Shown here: positions 1 to 8,271 of the stretch, piece after piece
Layout: each line of letters begins with the position of its first letter
How positions within the stretch are numbered: position 1 is the first letter of the stretch
Assembly: GCA_937890735.1 (NCBI GenBank)
Contig: CALACZ010000023.1
Location: 1 to 23,514, forward strand
Direction of reading: 5' to 3'
Source of the DNA: an uncultured Bacillota bacterium
GTDB lineage: Bacteria; Bacillota; Clostridia; Oscillospirales; Oscillospiraceae
Length of the DNA stretch: 23,514 nucleotides
Program-made: the position numbers and the translations under genes
Notes under the pieces: generated by a model
What the model saw: the letters and a program-made list of their open reading frames with translations, nothing else
Database searches by the model: none
What the model was told of the DNA's origin: nothing

Positions 1-13
1 ATCGGGCACGTCC

Positions 14-59
14 TTTCTTCGGGCGCGTCGTGGGACGAGCTGCGGCGCGCCCGAAGGAG
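14..59 (+). promoter_or_regulatory. Leader hairpin covering the HNH gene ribosome binding site
   Basis: An 11-bp perfect inverted repeat (CTTCGGGCGCG at 17-27 and CGCGCCCGAAG at 46-56) extends through A-T and G-T pairs to 14-27/46-59. The right arm contains the AAGGAG that serves the ATG at 68, so a folded leader would hide the ribosome binding site of the HNH gene. The 18-base loop can form a small TCGT/ACGA stem of its own. The fold is read from the sequence; its regulatory role is inferred. Confidence 0.5.
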
Positions 60-67
60 AGAAGACG

Positions 68-310
68 ATGGCGAAAGATTTTTACAAGTCGACGGCGTGG
101 ATCAAGAAGCGCGCGAAGATCATGCGGCGCGATGGGTACCAGTGTCAGGACTGCCGGCGCTACGGGCGCAGACGGCAGGCGACAACGGTGCACCACATTC
201 AGCCGCTAGAAGAAGCGCCGGAGCTGGCGCTGACGGACGGCAATCTGGTCAGCTTATGCGAAGGATGCCACAACAAACGGCATCCGGAAAAAGGCGGAAG
301 ACGCGGATAG
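68..310 (+). CDS. HNH endonuclease (packaging-associated)
   Basis: An 80-residue HNH nuclease of the small phage type found next to terminases. Visible motifs are the zinc-binding pairs C26-x2-C29 and C64-x2-C67, the catalytic VHHIQP (H42, H43), the conserved N59 in DGNLVSLC, and the final CHNKRH (H68, N69, H72). All the expected metal and catalytic residues are present, so it should be active. In several cos phages such HNH proteins help terminase cut the cos site, and here the gene lies just before a candidate cos region and the small terminase. The start is the ATG 8 bases after AAGGAG, which lies in a hairpin stem. Confidence 0.92.
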   Translation: MAKDFYKSTAWIKKRAKIMRRDGYQCQDCRRYGRRRQATTVHHIQPLEEAPELALTDGNLVSLCEGCHNKRHPEKGGRRG

Positions 311-535
311 CCCCCCCTTCGCTACTTTAGCGCGCTAAAGTGCTGCGGGACCGGCAAGGGGAATTATTTCCAACCGCGGGGCAAAATCCGGGGACCGGGT
401 CACGGGCGCGCGCGGGAGCGTCGTGCGCGCGAGCCTCTGAACGCCGACAAAAAAACAGAAAAATCAAAACGCCTCCCGCGTATCCGCCGTGGGAGCCAAA
501 ATAGAACAAAAATTCGAAAGAAAGGAAGCGACGCC
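311..535. other. Gene-less candidate cos / terminase recognition region
   Basis: This 225-bp stretch between the HNH and small terminase genes has no convincing reading frame. It holds an 18-bp perfect palindrome (ACTTTAGCGCGCTAAAGT, 324-341), G-rich blocks around 356-406 and a GCGCGC inverted repeat (408-413 with 425-430). In HNH-bearing cos phages the cos site commonly lies at this position. The exact cut site cannot be read from the sequence. The palindrome could instead be a regulator site for late transcription. Confidence 0.4.
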
Positions 536-889
536 ATGACGGCAAAGCAGTGGAAAACGAGAATCGCTAAGGCATGCAAAGCGGCGGGGACGTATCAGAA
601 ATGCTTTGATACGATCATCGGAACGCTGAGCGCAATCATGCAGCGCCGGGATGCCGTCGCTGCGCAGTGGGAAGAAGAAGGCAGCGTGCCGCTGATCGAG
701 TACACCAACAAAAACGGCACGACGAACATGATCAAAAATCCGTTGCTGACGCTGCTGAACGATCTGGATCGGGACGCGCTTGCGTACTGGCGCGATCTTG
801 GGCTGACGCCGGCAGGGCTGCGGAAAATCAACGAGAAGGCGGTGCAGCCGAGAAAGAAGGATCTCGGTGAGCTGCTGGAGAAGCTTTGA
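536..889 (+). CDS. terS: Terminase small subunit (P27 family)
   Basis: A 117-residue protein resembling the phage P27-family small terminase: a helical N-terminus with a conserved Tyr (TYQKCFDTIIGTLSAIMQRRD), then the EYTNKNGTTNMIKNPLL segment typical of the family, where the N-x-P-L-L block precedes a helix ending LGLTPAGLRKI. It recognises the packaging start on phage DNA and loads the large subunit. The ATG follows AAAGGAAG at a usual distance. Its stop overlaps the TTG start of the large subunit, so the two are probably made in step. Length fits the family. Confidence 0.88.
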   Translation: MTAKQWKTRIAKACKAAGTYQKCFDTIIGTLSAIMQRRDAVAAQWEEEGSVPLIEYTNKNGTTNMIKNPLLTLLNDLDRDALAYWRDLGLTPAGLRKINEKAVQPRKKDLGELLEKL

Positions 890-2640
890 GCAAGGTGACG
901 AGCGGCTCCAAATATCTGCCGGTCGCCATGCAGTACGCAGAGGACGTGGTGAGCGGGCGCAAGATCGCCGGTAAGGAGATCGTGCTGGCGGCGCAGCGCT
1001 TCATCGGTGACTTGGAGCGGGACGATCTGGAACTGCACACACGGGAGCCGGATTTTGTGATCGGCGCGATCGCCGCCACGCTGCAGCATAAGCAGGGCGA
1101 AGCGCTGGACGGGACGCCGCTTGCCGGGCGCAGGTTTGAGCTGGCGCCGTGGCAGGTATTTGTAACCTACAACCTTGCCGGATTTTACTATGCCGGCACG
1201 CAGGAGCGGCGATACAAAGAAGCGTTTATCTTTGTGCCGCGAAAAAACGGCAAGACGAGCTTTGCCGGCGCTCTGGCTTGGGGGCTGGCGCTGCTGGAAC
1301 GGAGATCCGGCGCGACGGAGTACATCGTGGCGGCGTCGCAGAAGCAGGCATGCCAGAGCTTTGAGTTTATCGTGAACTCCCTCCGCGCTACAGGCATGAT
1401 CGAAGACTTCCGCGTCCGCGACAACAATGCCGAGCACTCGATCTCCTACACCTTCGCGGACGCCGCCGGCAATCAGACCGGCAGCGTCCACATCGAGGCA
1501 CTGGCATCGAATCCGCAGGTGCAGGATTCCTTCAACTGCAACATCGCCATCGCGGACGAGATCCACGCTTTCAAGCAGCCGGCACAGTACAACCGCTTCA
1601 AGGAAGCGATGAAGGCATACACCAACAAGCTGATGATCGGCATCACGACGGCAGGCGACAACGTCAACAGCTTCTGCTATCAGCGTTTGGACTACGCGAC
1701 GAAGGTGGTCGCCGGTGCCGTCGAGGACGACACGCTTTTTTGCTATATCGCGCGGGCGGACCAGGATGAAAACGGCAATGTGGACTATCTGGATCCGGTG
1801 CAGCACGAAAAGGCAAATCCGGGCTATGGACTGACGATCCGCCCGGCGGACATCATGCAGGACGCCCGGCAGGCGCAGAACGACCCGCAGCAGCGGAAAG
1901 ACTTCCTGAGCCGGAGCCTGAATATCTACACCAGCGCGATGCGGACTTACTTCGACATCGACGAGTTCAAACGCAGCGACGGGAAATACGAGTGGACGCT
2001 GGACGAGCTTGCAAAGCTGCCGATCGACTGGTACGGCGGCGCGGACCTCTCCAAGCTGCACGACCTGACTGCCTCGGCGCTCTATGGCAACTACCGGGGA
2101 GTCGATATTATCATCACGCACGCATTTTTCCCGATCGTCGCGGCGCACAAAAAAGCCGACGAGGACGGGATCCCTCTTTTCGGATGGGCGGACGATGGGC
2201 TGCTGACGCTATGCAATTCGCCAACCGTCAACCACGCTGACGTGGTGAAGTGGTTTGTGCAGATGCGCAAGCGCGGCTTTAAGATCCGGCAGGTAGGGCA
2301 CGATCGGAAATTCTGCCGCGAGTATTTCGTCGGCATGAAAGCCGCAGGCTTTAAGATCGTCGATCAGCCGCAGTATTTTTACAAAAAATCCGAGGGCTTC
2401 CGGCACATCGAAGCCGCCGCGAAAAACGGCGCGCTCTACTACTGCCACAGCGAAGCCTATGAGTATTGCGTCGCCAATGTGGCGGCGATCGAAAAAACAG
2501 ACGATATGATCAAGTACGAGAAGATCCGCCCGACGAACCGGATTGACCTTTTCGATGCTTCGGTGTTTGCGTGTGTAAGCTATCTGGAAAATATGACCGG
2601 CAAACCGAAGCGGTCATGGTGGGGCGAGGTGAAAGAATGA
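886..2640 (+). CDS. terL: Terminase large subunit (Terminase_1 family)
   Basis: A 584-residue ATPase-nuclease that pumps phage DNA into the prohead and cuts it. The N-terminal ATPase shows an adenine-binding LAPWQ (86-90), a Walker A-like VPRKNGKT (117-124) and a Walker B with catalytic acid IAIADE (220-225). The C-terminal RNase H-like nuclease has acidic residues at GGADLS (D387), and D554 and D557 near the end in IDLFDASVF. It starts with TTG at 886, inside the stop of the small subunit, so it depends on coupled translation. Its stop in turn overlaps the portal start. All key motifs are intact. Confidence 0.95.
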   Translation: MSKVTSGSKYLPVAMQYAEDVVSGRKIAGKEIVLAAQRFIGDLERDDLELHTREPDFVIGAIAATLQHKQGEALDGTPLAGRRFELAPWQVFVTYNLAGFYYAGTQERRYKEAFIFVPRKNGKTSFAGALAWGLALLERRSGATEYIVAASQKQACQSFEFIVNSLRATGMIEDFRVRDNNAEHSISYTFADAAGNQTGSVHIEALASNPQVQDSFNCNIAIADEIHAFKQPAQYNRFKEAMKAYTNKLMIGITTAGDNVNSFCYQRLDYATKVVAGAVEDDTLFCYIARADQDENGNVDYLDPVQHEKANPGYGLTIRPADIMQDARQAQNDPQQRKDFLSRSLNIYTSAMRTYFDIDEFKRSDGKYEWTLDELAKLPIDWYGGADLSKLHDLTASALYGNYRGVDIIITHAFFPIVAAHKKADEDGIPLFGWADDGLLTLCNSPTVNHADVVKWFVQMRKRGFKIRQVGHDRKFCREYFVGMKAAGFKIVDQPQYFYKKSEGFRHIEAAAKNGALYYCHSEAYEYCVANVAAIEKTDDMIKYEKIRPTNRIDLFDASVFACVSYLENMTGKPKRSWWGEVKE

Positions 2641-3809
2641 AGGTACCCGTAGAGAAGAAGCAGCCGCAGCGGCGCAGCGCGTTCCTGACATCCGGCGATT
2701 GGTTTGAGACGCTGTGCGCGGAAGGCTATACGCCGCTTGACCGGAATCCGGAGATCGTGGCGGGATGCCGCGTGATCGCGCAGACCATCGCATCGATGAC
2801 GATCTACCTGATGGCAAACACGGAGCGGGGCGACGTGCGAATCGTCAACGAGCTTTCCCGCGCTGTGGACATCTCGCCAAGCCGCCACATGACGCGCAGC
2901 ACATGGATGGATGCGATCGTGATGAACCTGCTGCTTTACGGCGCGGGCAACAGCGTCGTAATGCCGCACACGAGCGGGGGCTATCTGCAGGACCTGACGC
3001 CGATCGCCGCCGGGCGAATCGGCTTTGTGCAGGCAGGCGAGGGTTATCGCGTGCTGGTGGACGGCGTGGAGTACGATCCCATGGACGTCCTGCACTTTGT
3101 AAACAACCCGAATAAAGACTACCCGTGGAAGGGGCAGGGGCTGACAGTTGCGCTGGAGGATGTCGCGAAGAACCTGCGGCAGGCGGCGGAAACGGAGCGC
3201 GGCTTTATGTCGTCGAAGTGGAAGCCGGGGCTTATCATCAAGGCGGATGCGATGTCCGAAGACTTCGGAAGCCCGGAAGGACGGCGCAAGCTGCTCGACA
3301 GCTACGTCGGCACGACGGAAGCAGGTGAACCGTGGATCATACCGGCGGAACAGCTGACCGTTGAGCAGGTGAAGCCGCTGAGCCTTGCGGATCTCGCGAT
3401 CTCCGACATGGTAACGCTGGACAAGCGAACCGTTGCGGCGATACTCGGCGTACCGCCGTTTTTGCTTGGAATCGGTGAGTACAGTGCGCCGGCATGGAAC
3501 GCCTTTGTAAACAACACCATCCGCCCGATCGCCAGAGAGATCGAGCAGGAGCTGACGCGCAAGATCCTGCTGTCGCCAAAAATGTACTGGCGCTTCAATA
3601 TCGCCAGCCTTTACAGCTATGATCTCAAAACAACCGCGGACGTATACAGCAATTTGTACATCCGCGGCATTGTGACAGGCAACGAGGTGCGCGACAAGAT
3701 CGGAATGGAGCCGATGGACGGGCTGGACGAGCTGGTCATCCTGGAGAATTTTGTGCCGGCTGACAGAATCGGCGACCAGAAGAAGCTAAACGAGCCGAAG
3801 GAGGCGTGA
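2637..3809 (+). CDS. Portal protein (HK97 family)
   Basis: A 390-residue protein with the features of HK97-type portals: early SGDWFETL, then GCRVIAQTIASM, the WMDAIVMNLLLYGAGNSVV stretch, a central PWKGQGLTVALEDV, and the late LGVPPFLLGIGEYSAPAWN followed by ELTRKILL. It forms the dodecameric ring at one head vertex through which DNA passes and to which terminase and the connectors bind. The ATG at 2637 overlaps the terminase stop (ATGA), with a GAGG-type site just before it. The reading frame is open further upstream, but that extension lies within the terminase gene and has no ribosome site. Confidence 0.94.
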   Translation: MKVPVEKKQPQRRSAFLTSGDWFETLCAEGYTPLDRNPEIVAGCRVIAQTIASMTIYLMANTERGDVRIVNELSRAVDISPSRHMTRSTWMDAIVMNLLLYGAGNSVVMPHTSGGYLQDLTPIAAGRIGFVQAGEGYRVLVDGVEYDPMDVLHFVNNPNKDYPWKGQGLTVALEDVAKNLRQAAETERGFMSSKWKPGLIIKADAMSEDFGSPEGRRKLLDSYVGTTEAGEPWIIPAEQLTVEQVKPLSLADLAISDMVTLDKRTVAAILGVPPFLLGIGEYSAPAWNAFVNNTIRPIAREIEQELTRKILLSPKMYWRFNIASLYSYDLKTTADVYSNLYIRGIVTGNEVRDKIGMEPMDGLDELVILENFVPADRIGDQKKLNEPKEA

Positions 3810-3811
3810 GC

Positions 3812-4399
3812 ATGGACAGAGAACGCAGACAGATGCGATCAATCGCGTCGAAGTTTGAGACGAGGGAAGCGGAAGGGGAGCTTTTGATCGAGGGCTACTT
3901 TGCCGTTTTTAATACCACCTACGAGCTGTGGGAGGGAGCGACGGAGAGCGTCGCGCCGGGCGCTTTCGCAAATACGCTTGGCGAGGACATCCGCGCGCTG
4001 ATCGACCACGAGACCCGGCTTGTGCTTGGACGGAATAAAGCCGGAACACTGGAGCTGCGCGAGGATTCGCACGGACTGTGGGGAAGGATCCGGATCAATC
4101 CGAACGATCAGGATGCCGTAAACCTCTACGAGCGGGTGAAGCGCGGCGATGTAAGCCAGTGTTCCTTCGGCTTTGACATCGTCAGCGAGGAAACCGATTT
4201 CCGCGAAGACGGCTCCGTCCACTGGACGATTACCGAGGTCCGGCTTTACGAAGTGTCGGTGGTAACTTTCCCGGCTTACGAGGACACCGCAGTCAGCGCC
4301 CGCAAGAGAGATTTTGCGCAGCTGCAGCAGCGGGAGAATGAGAAGTGGCGGCACGAGATGCGGAGCCGCCTGAAAGGAGACCAGAAGCATGGCACTTAG
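3812..4399 (+). CDS. Prohead protease (HK97 family, peptidase U35-like)
   Basis: A 195-residue maturation protease that trims the scaffold part of the capsid protein inside the prohead. It has the family signature: an N-terminal strand with GYFAVFN, the EGATESVAPGAFANTL block, the catalytic His in LIDHETRLVLGR, and the catalytic Ser in SQCSFGFDI, followed by the TEVRLYEVSVVTFPAY segment. The ATG at 3812 lies 7 bases after AAGGAGG and is preferred over the GTG at 3806, which is almost on top of that site. The end overlaps the capsid gene start by 11 bases. Confidence 0.94.
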   Translation: MDRERRQMRSIASKFETREAEGELLIEGYFAVFNTTYELWEGATESVAPGAFANTLGEDIRALIDHETRLVLGRNKAGTLELREDSHGLWGRIRINPNDQDAVNLYERVKRGDVSQCSFGFDIVSEETDFREDGSVHWTITEVRLYEVSVVTFPAYEDTAVSARKRDFAQLQQRENEKWRHEMRSRLKGDQKHGT

Positions 4400-6023
4400 A
4401 GCACTGATGCTGCGCAAGCGCATCGACGACAAGCAGAAGGAGCTTGCACAGCTGCGCGAGAAAGACGCGGAGTTTGAGCGCCGCGAGGCGGAGCTGGAGA
4501 CGTCGATCGAGGAGGCGCAGACCGATGAGGAGAAAGCAGCCGTATCCGAAGCCGTTGAAACGTTCGAAGCGGAAAAGGCGGAGCACGAAGAGACCCGCGC
4601 CTCCGTCGAGCGGGCGGTGAGCGAGCTGGAGAGCGAGCTGCAGGAGATCGAGGCGGAAGCCAAAAAGGCGCCGCCGGAAGAGAAGAGAAACGAGGTAAAG
4701 AAGCACATGGAAACGAGAGCATTTTTCAACCTGCCACCGGAGCGCCGGGACGCTTTCTTCGCACGGCAGGACGTCAAGGACTTCCTCCAGCGTGCCCGTG
4801 ACCTGGGTACGCAGAAGCGGTCCGTCACCGGCGGCGAGCTGCTGATCCCGGAGGTCGTCCTCGAGCTGATCCGCGAGAACGTCATCCGCTGGTCCAAGCT
4901 GTACGACCGCGTCAACGTCAAGCAAGTGCCCGGAAAGGCGCGTCAGCTCATCATGGGCGCGATCCCGGAAGGCATCTGGACAGAGATGTGCGCCGCCATG
5001 AACGAGCTGGAGATCAGCTTCAGCGCCGTCGAGGTGGACGGCTACAAGGTCGGCGGCGTCATCATCCTCTGCAACGCACTGCTTGCCGACAGCGACATCG
5101 CCCTTGCAACGGAGATCATCAGCGCACTGGGGCAGTCCATCGGTCTGGCGCTTGATAAGGCGATCTTGTACGGTACCGGCACCAAGATGCCGCTCGGCAT
5201 CCTGCCGCGGCTGACGCGATCGAGTGCACCGAGTGACTACCCGGCGACCGCACCGGCGTGGAAGGATCTGAGCACCAGCAACGTCATCACGATCACCGGC
5301 AAGACGGATGCGGCACTCTTCAAGGCGCTTGCAGAAGCGTCCGGCGCCGCGAAGGGCAAGTACAGCCGCGGGCAGAAGTTCTGGGCGATGAGCGAAGCGA
5401 CCTACACCAAGCTGATCTCCAGCGCGATGAGCATCAACGCCGCCGGCGCGATCGTCACCGGCGTCAATGGCGAGATGCCGGTCATCGGCGGTCCGATCGA
5501 TGTCCTCGACTTTATCCCGGATGATGTCATCATCGGCGGATACGGCGATCTCTACCTGCTGGCAGAGCGTCAGGGCGCGACGATCGCACAGTCCGAGCAT
5601 GCCCGGTTTATCGAAGACCAGACCGCGTTCCGCGGCGTCGCACGCTATGACGGCAAGCCGGTCATCGCCGAGGGCTTTGTGGCGATCGGCATCAACGGCA
5701 ACACGCCGAGCGCGGATGCAGTTACCTTCGCGGGAGACGATGCAAACAACGCACTGCTTGACAGTCTGACGCTGTCCAGCCAGACACTCAGCCCGGCGTT
5801 CGCATCCGGGACCTTCGCATACACCTGCACGGCGTCCGGCACGTCCTGCACGGTCGAGGCGGCACCACAGGAAGCTGATGCGCAGATTGCGATCGCCTAC
5901 AACGGAAAACCGGTCGTCAACGGCGGAACGGTCAGCTTTGCGTCCGGCACGAAGAATCTGACGGTAACGGTGAAGAAGGGCAGCCGCACGCTGACCTACA
6001 CCGTGGCAATCACGAAGTCCTGA
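4389..6023 (+). CDS. Major capsid protein (HK97 fold) with C-terminal beta-sandwich domain
   Basis: A 544-residue capsid protein in three parts. Residues 1 to about 105 are charged, Glu-rich coiled coil, matching the scaffolding delta domain removed by the protease. The central HK97 fold begins near TGGELLIPEVV (about 147) and includes LALDKAILYGTGTKMPLGIL. Residues 457-544 form an extra domain reading SLTLSSQTLSPAF, FAYTC and YTVAITKS, which resembles the cadherin-like or Ig-like beta-sandwich found on many surface and phage proteins. The extra domain probably decorates the capsid surface. The cleavage point between parts one and two cannot be fixed from sequence. Confidence 0.93.
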   Translation: MALRALMLRKRIDDKQKELAQLREKDAEFERREAELETSIEEAQTDEEKAAVSEAVETFEAEKAEHEETRASVERAVSELESELQEIEAEAKKAPPEEKRNEVKKHMETRAFFNLPPERRDAFFARQDVKDFLQRARDLGTQKRSVTGGELLIPEVVLELIRENVIRWSKLYDRVNVKQVPGKARQLIMGAIPEGIWTEMCAAMNELEISFSAVEVDGYKVGGVIILCNALLADSDIALATEIISALGQSIGLALDKAILYGTGTKMPLGILPRLTRSSAPSDYPATAPAWKDLSTSNVITITGKTDAALFKALAEASGAAKGKYSRGQKFWAMSEATYTKLISSAMSINAAGAIVTGVNGEMPVIGGPIDVLDFIPDDVIIGGYGDLYLLAERQGATIAQSEHARFIEDQTAFRGVARYDGKPVIAEGFVAIGINGNTPSADAVTFAGDDANNALLDSLTLSSQTLSPAFASGTFAYTCTASGTSCTVEAAPQEADAQIAIAYNGKPVVNGGTVSFASGTKNLTVTVKKGSRTLTYTVAITKS

Positions 6024-6044
6024 GGCTGACGGGAGGTGCAGCAG

Positions 6045-6326
6045 ATGAGCGACAATGACATCCTGACCATCCTCAAGGTGGATTTGCAGATCTCCAGCAC
6101 TGCGCTGGACAGCTACCTGCTGCAGCTCATCGGCGCAGCCCGTGCACTCATCGTCCGTGAGGGCGTCACCCTCACGGACGACATCGAGGACACGATGCTG
6201 ATCGAGATGTACGCCGCGTACTTGTACCGCAAGCGGCGGGAGAGCAACAGCGCCATGCCGCGCATGCTGCGCTGGGCGCTGAATAACCGGCTGCTGTCGG
6301 TCGGGGAGGATAACGCGGATGGATGA
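6045..6326 (+). CDS. Head-tail connector (HK97 gp6-like)
   Basis: A 93-residue helical protein of the phage gp6-like head-tail connector type. The N-terminal MSDNDILTILKVDLQI, the SYLLQLIGAARALIV helix and the C-terminal MLIEMYAAYLYRKRR helix fit that family. It forms the ring below the portal that begins the neck. The ATG at 6045 lies 8 bases after GGGAGG; the GTG at 6036 overlaps that site and is an unlikely start. It follows the capsid gene by 21 bases and overlaps the next connector gene by 8. Confidence 0.85.
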   Translation: MSDNDILTILKVDLQISSTALDSYLLQLIGAARALIVREGVTLTDDIEDTMLIEMYAAYLYRKRRESNSAMPRMLRWALNNRLLSVGEDNADG

Positions 6327-6621
6327 TCTGATCGTACTGATCGCGGAGACCTACACGGACAACGACATCGGCGTTCGCGTGCCGACGGAGACGCGGCGGG
6401 AGGTGTGGGCGCATCTGCGCAGCATTACCCGCGCAGAGTGGCGTGCGGCGGGGCTGGCTGGCTTGCAGCCTGCGATCGTCGCAGAGACGCCACGCGTAAA
6501 CTATGGCGGCGAAAAGCTCGCAGAAGTCAAAGGCGTGCGCTATGAGGTGTATCGCACCTACGCAGCGGACGACAGCGACATGATCGAGCTGTACCTCGAA
6601 GAGCGGGCGGGGGTGCGCTGA
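6319..6621 (+). CDS. Head closure / head-tail adaptor protein
   Basis: A 100-residue protein at the usual position of the head-tail joining protein, between the gp6-like connector and the gp10-like protein. The EVWAHLRSITRAEWRAAGLAGLQPA segment and the two beta-rich halves ending VYRTYAADDSDMIELYLEER agree with the SPP1 gp16-type adaptor, which plugs the portal after packaging. The family call rests on position as well as sequence. Start and stop codons overlap both neighbours, pointing to coupled translation in the neck operon. Confidence 0.72.
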   Translation: MDDLIVLIAETYTDNDIGVRVPTETRREVWAHLRSITRAEWRAAGLAGLQPAIVAETPRVNYGGEKLAEVKGVRYEVYRTYAADDSDMIELYLEERAGVR

Positions 6622-7010
6622 TGGCGAAAATCAAGATCGACGGGCTGGCGTCCGCGATCGAGGAAGTGCTGCGGGACTACAGCCATGTCACGCAGGAGGC
6701 AATGCGGCACGCTGTGGACGATACGGCGAGGGACACAGTGGAGAGGCTGCGGGAAACGTCCCCGAAGCAGACGGGCGACTATGCCAAGAGCTGGGCAGAG
6801 AAGGAGACCGGCAAAAAGCGTGCCGGCTCCTATCAGAAAGTCATCTACAACAAAGCGCCGAACTACCGGTTGACGCACCTGCTGGAAAAGGGGCACGCCA
6901 AGGTAAACGGCGGGCGCGTACCGGCGCAGCCGCATATTGCGCCGGCGGAAGAGGCGGCGATCGAGCAGTTTGAGCGGGAGCTGCGAGACGGAATCAGCAA
7001 AGGGGTGTAG
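6621..7010 (+). CDS. HK97 gp10-like neck / tail completion protein
   Basis: A 129-residue protein with the conserved ending of the HK97 gp10 family: YRLTHLLEKGHAKVNGGRVP followed by PHIAPAEEAAIEQFERELRD. The earlier SPKQTGDYAKSWAEKE block is also typical. In related phages this protein helps complete the neck or the top of the tail. Its ATG shares a base with the stop of the preceding gene (TGATG), and the tail terminator begins four bases after its end. Family assignment is firm; the exact structural role is less certain. Confidence 0.88.
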   Translation: MAKIKIDGLASAIEEVLRDYSHVTQEAMRHAVDDTARDTVERLRETSPKQTGDYAKSWAEKETGKKRAGSYQKVIYNKAPNYRLTHLLEKGHAKVNGGRVPAQPHIAPAEEAAIEQFERELRDGISKGV

Positions 7011-7013
7011 CGT

Positions 7014-7325
7014 ATGACTTTGGCAGAGATCAAGACAATGCTGGAGACGACCGGCTTGCCGGTAGCATACAGTGCATTCCCGGAGGGCGCCGCGCCGCTG
7101 CTGCCGTATATCTGCTACGTCGTGACCGGGAGCAACAATTTTGTTGCGGACGGGATCGTCTATCAGCCGGTGCAGGCGATCGACATCGAGTTGTATACGC
7201 GGCAAAAGGATCCGGCGTCCGAGTCGGCGGTAGAGGCAGCGCTTGCTGCGCTGCCGTGGGAGAAAACGGAGCTATACCTGGACGATGAGAAATGCGTCCA
7301 AGTGACCTATGAAATCGAGGTGTAA
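7014..7325 (+). CDS. Tail terminator / minor capsid-type protein
   Basis: A 103-residue protein directly before the tail tube gene, the standard place of the tail terminator that caps the tube and joins it to the head. The sequence has the alpha/beta plan of these proteins: an N-terminal helix (LAEIKTMLETTGLPVAYSAF), the PLLPYICYVVTGSNNFVADG hairpin, IDIELYTRQKD, then the C-terminal CVQVTYEIEV strand. The LYTRQKDP region is characteristic of this family in Firmicutes phages. The start is the ATG at 7014, which has only a weak ribosome site. Confidence 0.78.
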   Translation: MTLAEIKTMLETTGLPVAYSAFPEGAAPLLPYICYVVTGSNNFVADGIVYQPVQAIDIELYTRQKDPASESAVEAALAALPWEKTELYLDDEKCVQVTYEIEV

Positions 7326-7327
7326 CA

Positions 7328-7897
7328 ATGGCAAACACGGAAAACAAAGTTCAGTTTAACCTGAAAAACGTACACTATGCCGTCGTGACGGAGACAGGCG
7401 GCGTTGTGTCCTGGGCGACGCCGGTCGCGGTGCCCGGCGCGGTCACGCTGACGCTGGATCCGGCGGGCGATGTCACGCCGTTTTATGCGGACGGCATTAT
7501 CTACTACAAGTCCATCAGCAATCAGGGCTATAGCGGCTCGCTGGAAATGGCGCGTTTCCCGGACCAGATGCTCAAGGATGTCTGGGGCTTTACCGAGGGG
7601 ACGACAAGCAAGGTGCTGACGGAAAATGCAAACACGGAGCCGAAGGACTTCGCGCTGCTCTACCAGATCGACGGCGATGCGGACAATCAGTATTACGTGC
7701 TGTACTCCTGCGCCGGCGCACGACCGGGCATCGGCTCGACGACCAACACGGCATCCAAGGAGCCGCAGACGCAGTCCAGCGAGATCACGGCGTCCGCAAT
7801 GGCAGACGGGCGCGTTATGGCGCGCACCACGGCGGAGACGCCGACAGCGACCAAGACGGGCTGGTTTGCAGCGGTTTATGAAGAGACGGGAGACTGA
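7328..7897 (+). CDS. Major tail tube protein (phi13 type)
   Basis: A 189-residue protein resembling the phi13-family major tail protein. Shared features are the N-terminal NKVQFNLKNVHYAVV, the PVAVPGAVTLTLDPAGD segment, FYADGIIYYKSISNQGYSGSLEMARFPDQ, and the C-terminal Thr-rich strand region TASAMADGRVMARTTAETPT. Stacked hexamers of this protein build the tail tube. The gene begins two bases after the tail terminator and is followed by the chaperone gene. Length is normal for the family. Confidence 0.9.
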   Translation: MANTENKVQFNLKNVHYAVVTETGGVVSWATPVAVPGAVTLTLDPAGDVTPFYADGIIYYKSISNQGYSGSLEMARFPDQMLKDVWGFTEGTTSKVLTENANTEPKDFALLYQIDGDADNQYYVLYSCAGARPGIGSTTNTASKEPQTQSSEITASAMADGRVMARTTAETPTATKTGWFAAVYEETGD

Positions 7898-7902
7898 GAA
7901 AA

Positions 7903-8271
7903 GTGGAAAAGACGATCGAAATCGGTGGAAGAAAATACAGGATGAGGGCTTCGGCTCTCATCCCGCGTTTATATCGTGCAAAGTTTGGACGCGATTTGGT
8001 GGCGGACATGCGACAGCTGCAGCAAGGTTTCCTGCGAGCGGCACAGCCGGCGAAGAACGGCGCGGAAAGCAGCCTATCCGCGATGGACCTGACGATCTTC
8101 GAAAATGTCGCGTGGACGCTGATCCGCAACGCGGGCGAGGACATCCCGGACACGCCGGACGAGTGGCTCGACAGCATTGATGGCATCTTATCGATCTACA
8201 AGGTACTGCCGCAGATCCTCGCGCTGTGGAACGGCAATCAGCAGACCACCAGCACCGCAAAAAAAAACTAA
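7903..8271 (+). CDS. Tail assembly chaperone (G-type)
   Basis: A 122-residue protein at the position of the lambda gpG-like chaperone, which coats the tape measure protein during tail assembly. The N-terminal KTIEIGGRKYRMRASALIPRLYR and the middle DLTIFENVAWTLIRNAGED are typical of Firmicutes tail chaperones. The start is GTG at 7903, with a weak site (CGGGAG) upstream. The gene ends inside a run of nine A's just before TAA, which is the site of a probable -1 frameshift giving a longer GT-type product. Confidence 0.82.
   Translation: MEKTIEIGGRKYRMRASALIPRLYRAKFGRDLVADMRQLQQGFLRAAQPAKNGAESSLSAMDLTIFENVAWTLIRNAGEDIPDTPDEWLDSIDGILSIYKVLPQILALWNGNQQTTSTAKKN

Noticed and set aside
1..67. 3' end of an upstream gene in the first frame (SSGASWDELRRAR)
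   Set aside because: The frame stays open to 330 through the whole HNH gene, so no gene end can be placed; too little sequence to judge.
595..2148. A 517-codon open frame on the - strand opposite the terminase genes
   Set aside because: It mirrors well-supported terminase genes, has no ribosome site or recognisable domain, and arises from GC-rich codon use.
4293..5600. A 435-codon open frame on the - strand opposite the capsid gene
   Set aside because: It is a shadow of the capsid gene, with Arg-, Asp- and Leu-rich low-complexity composition.
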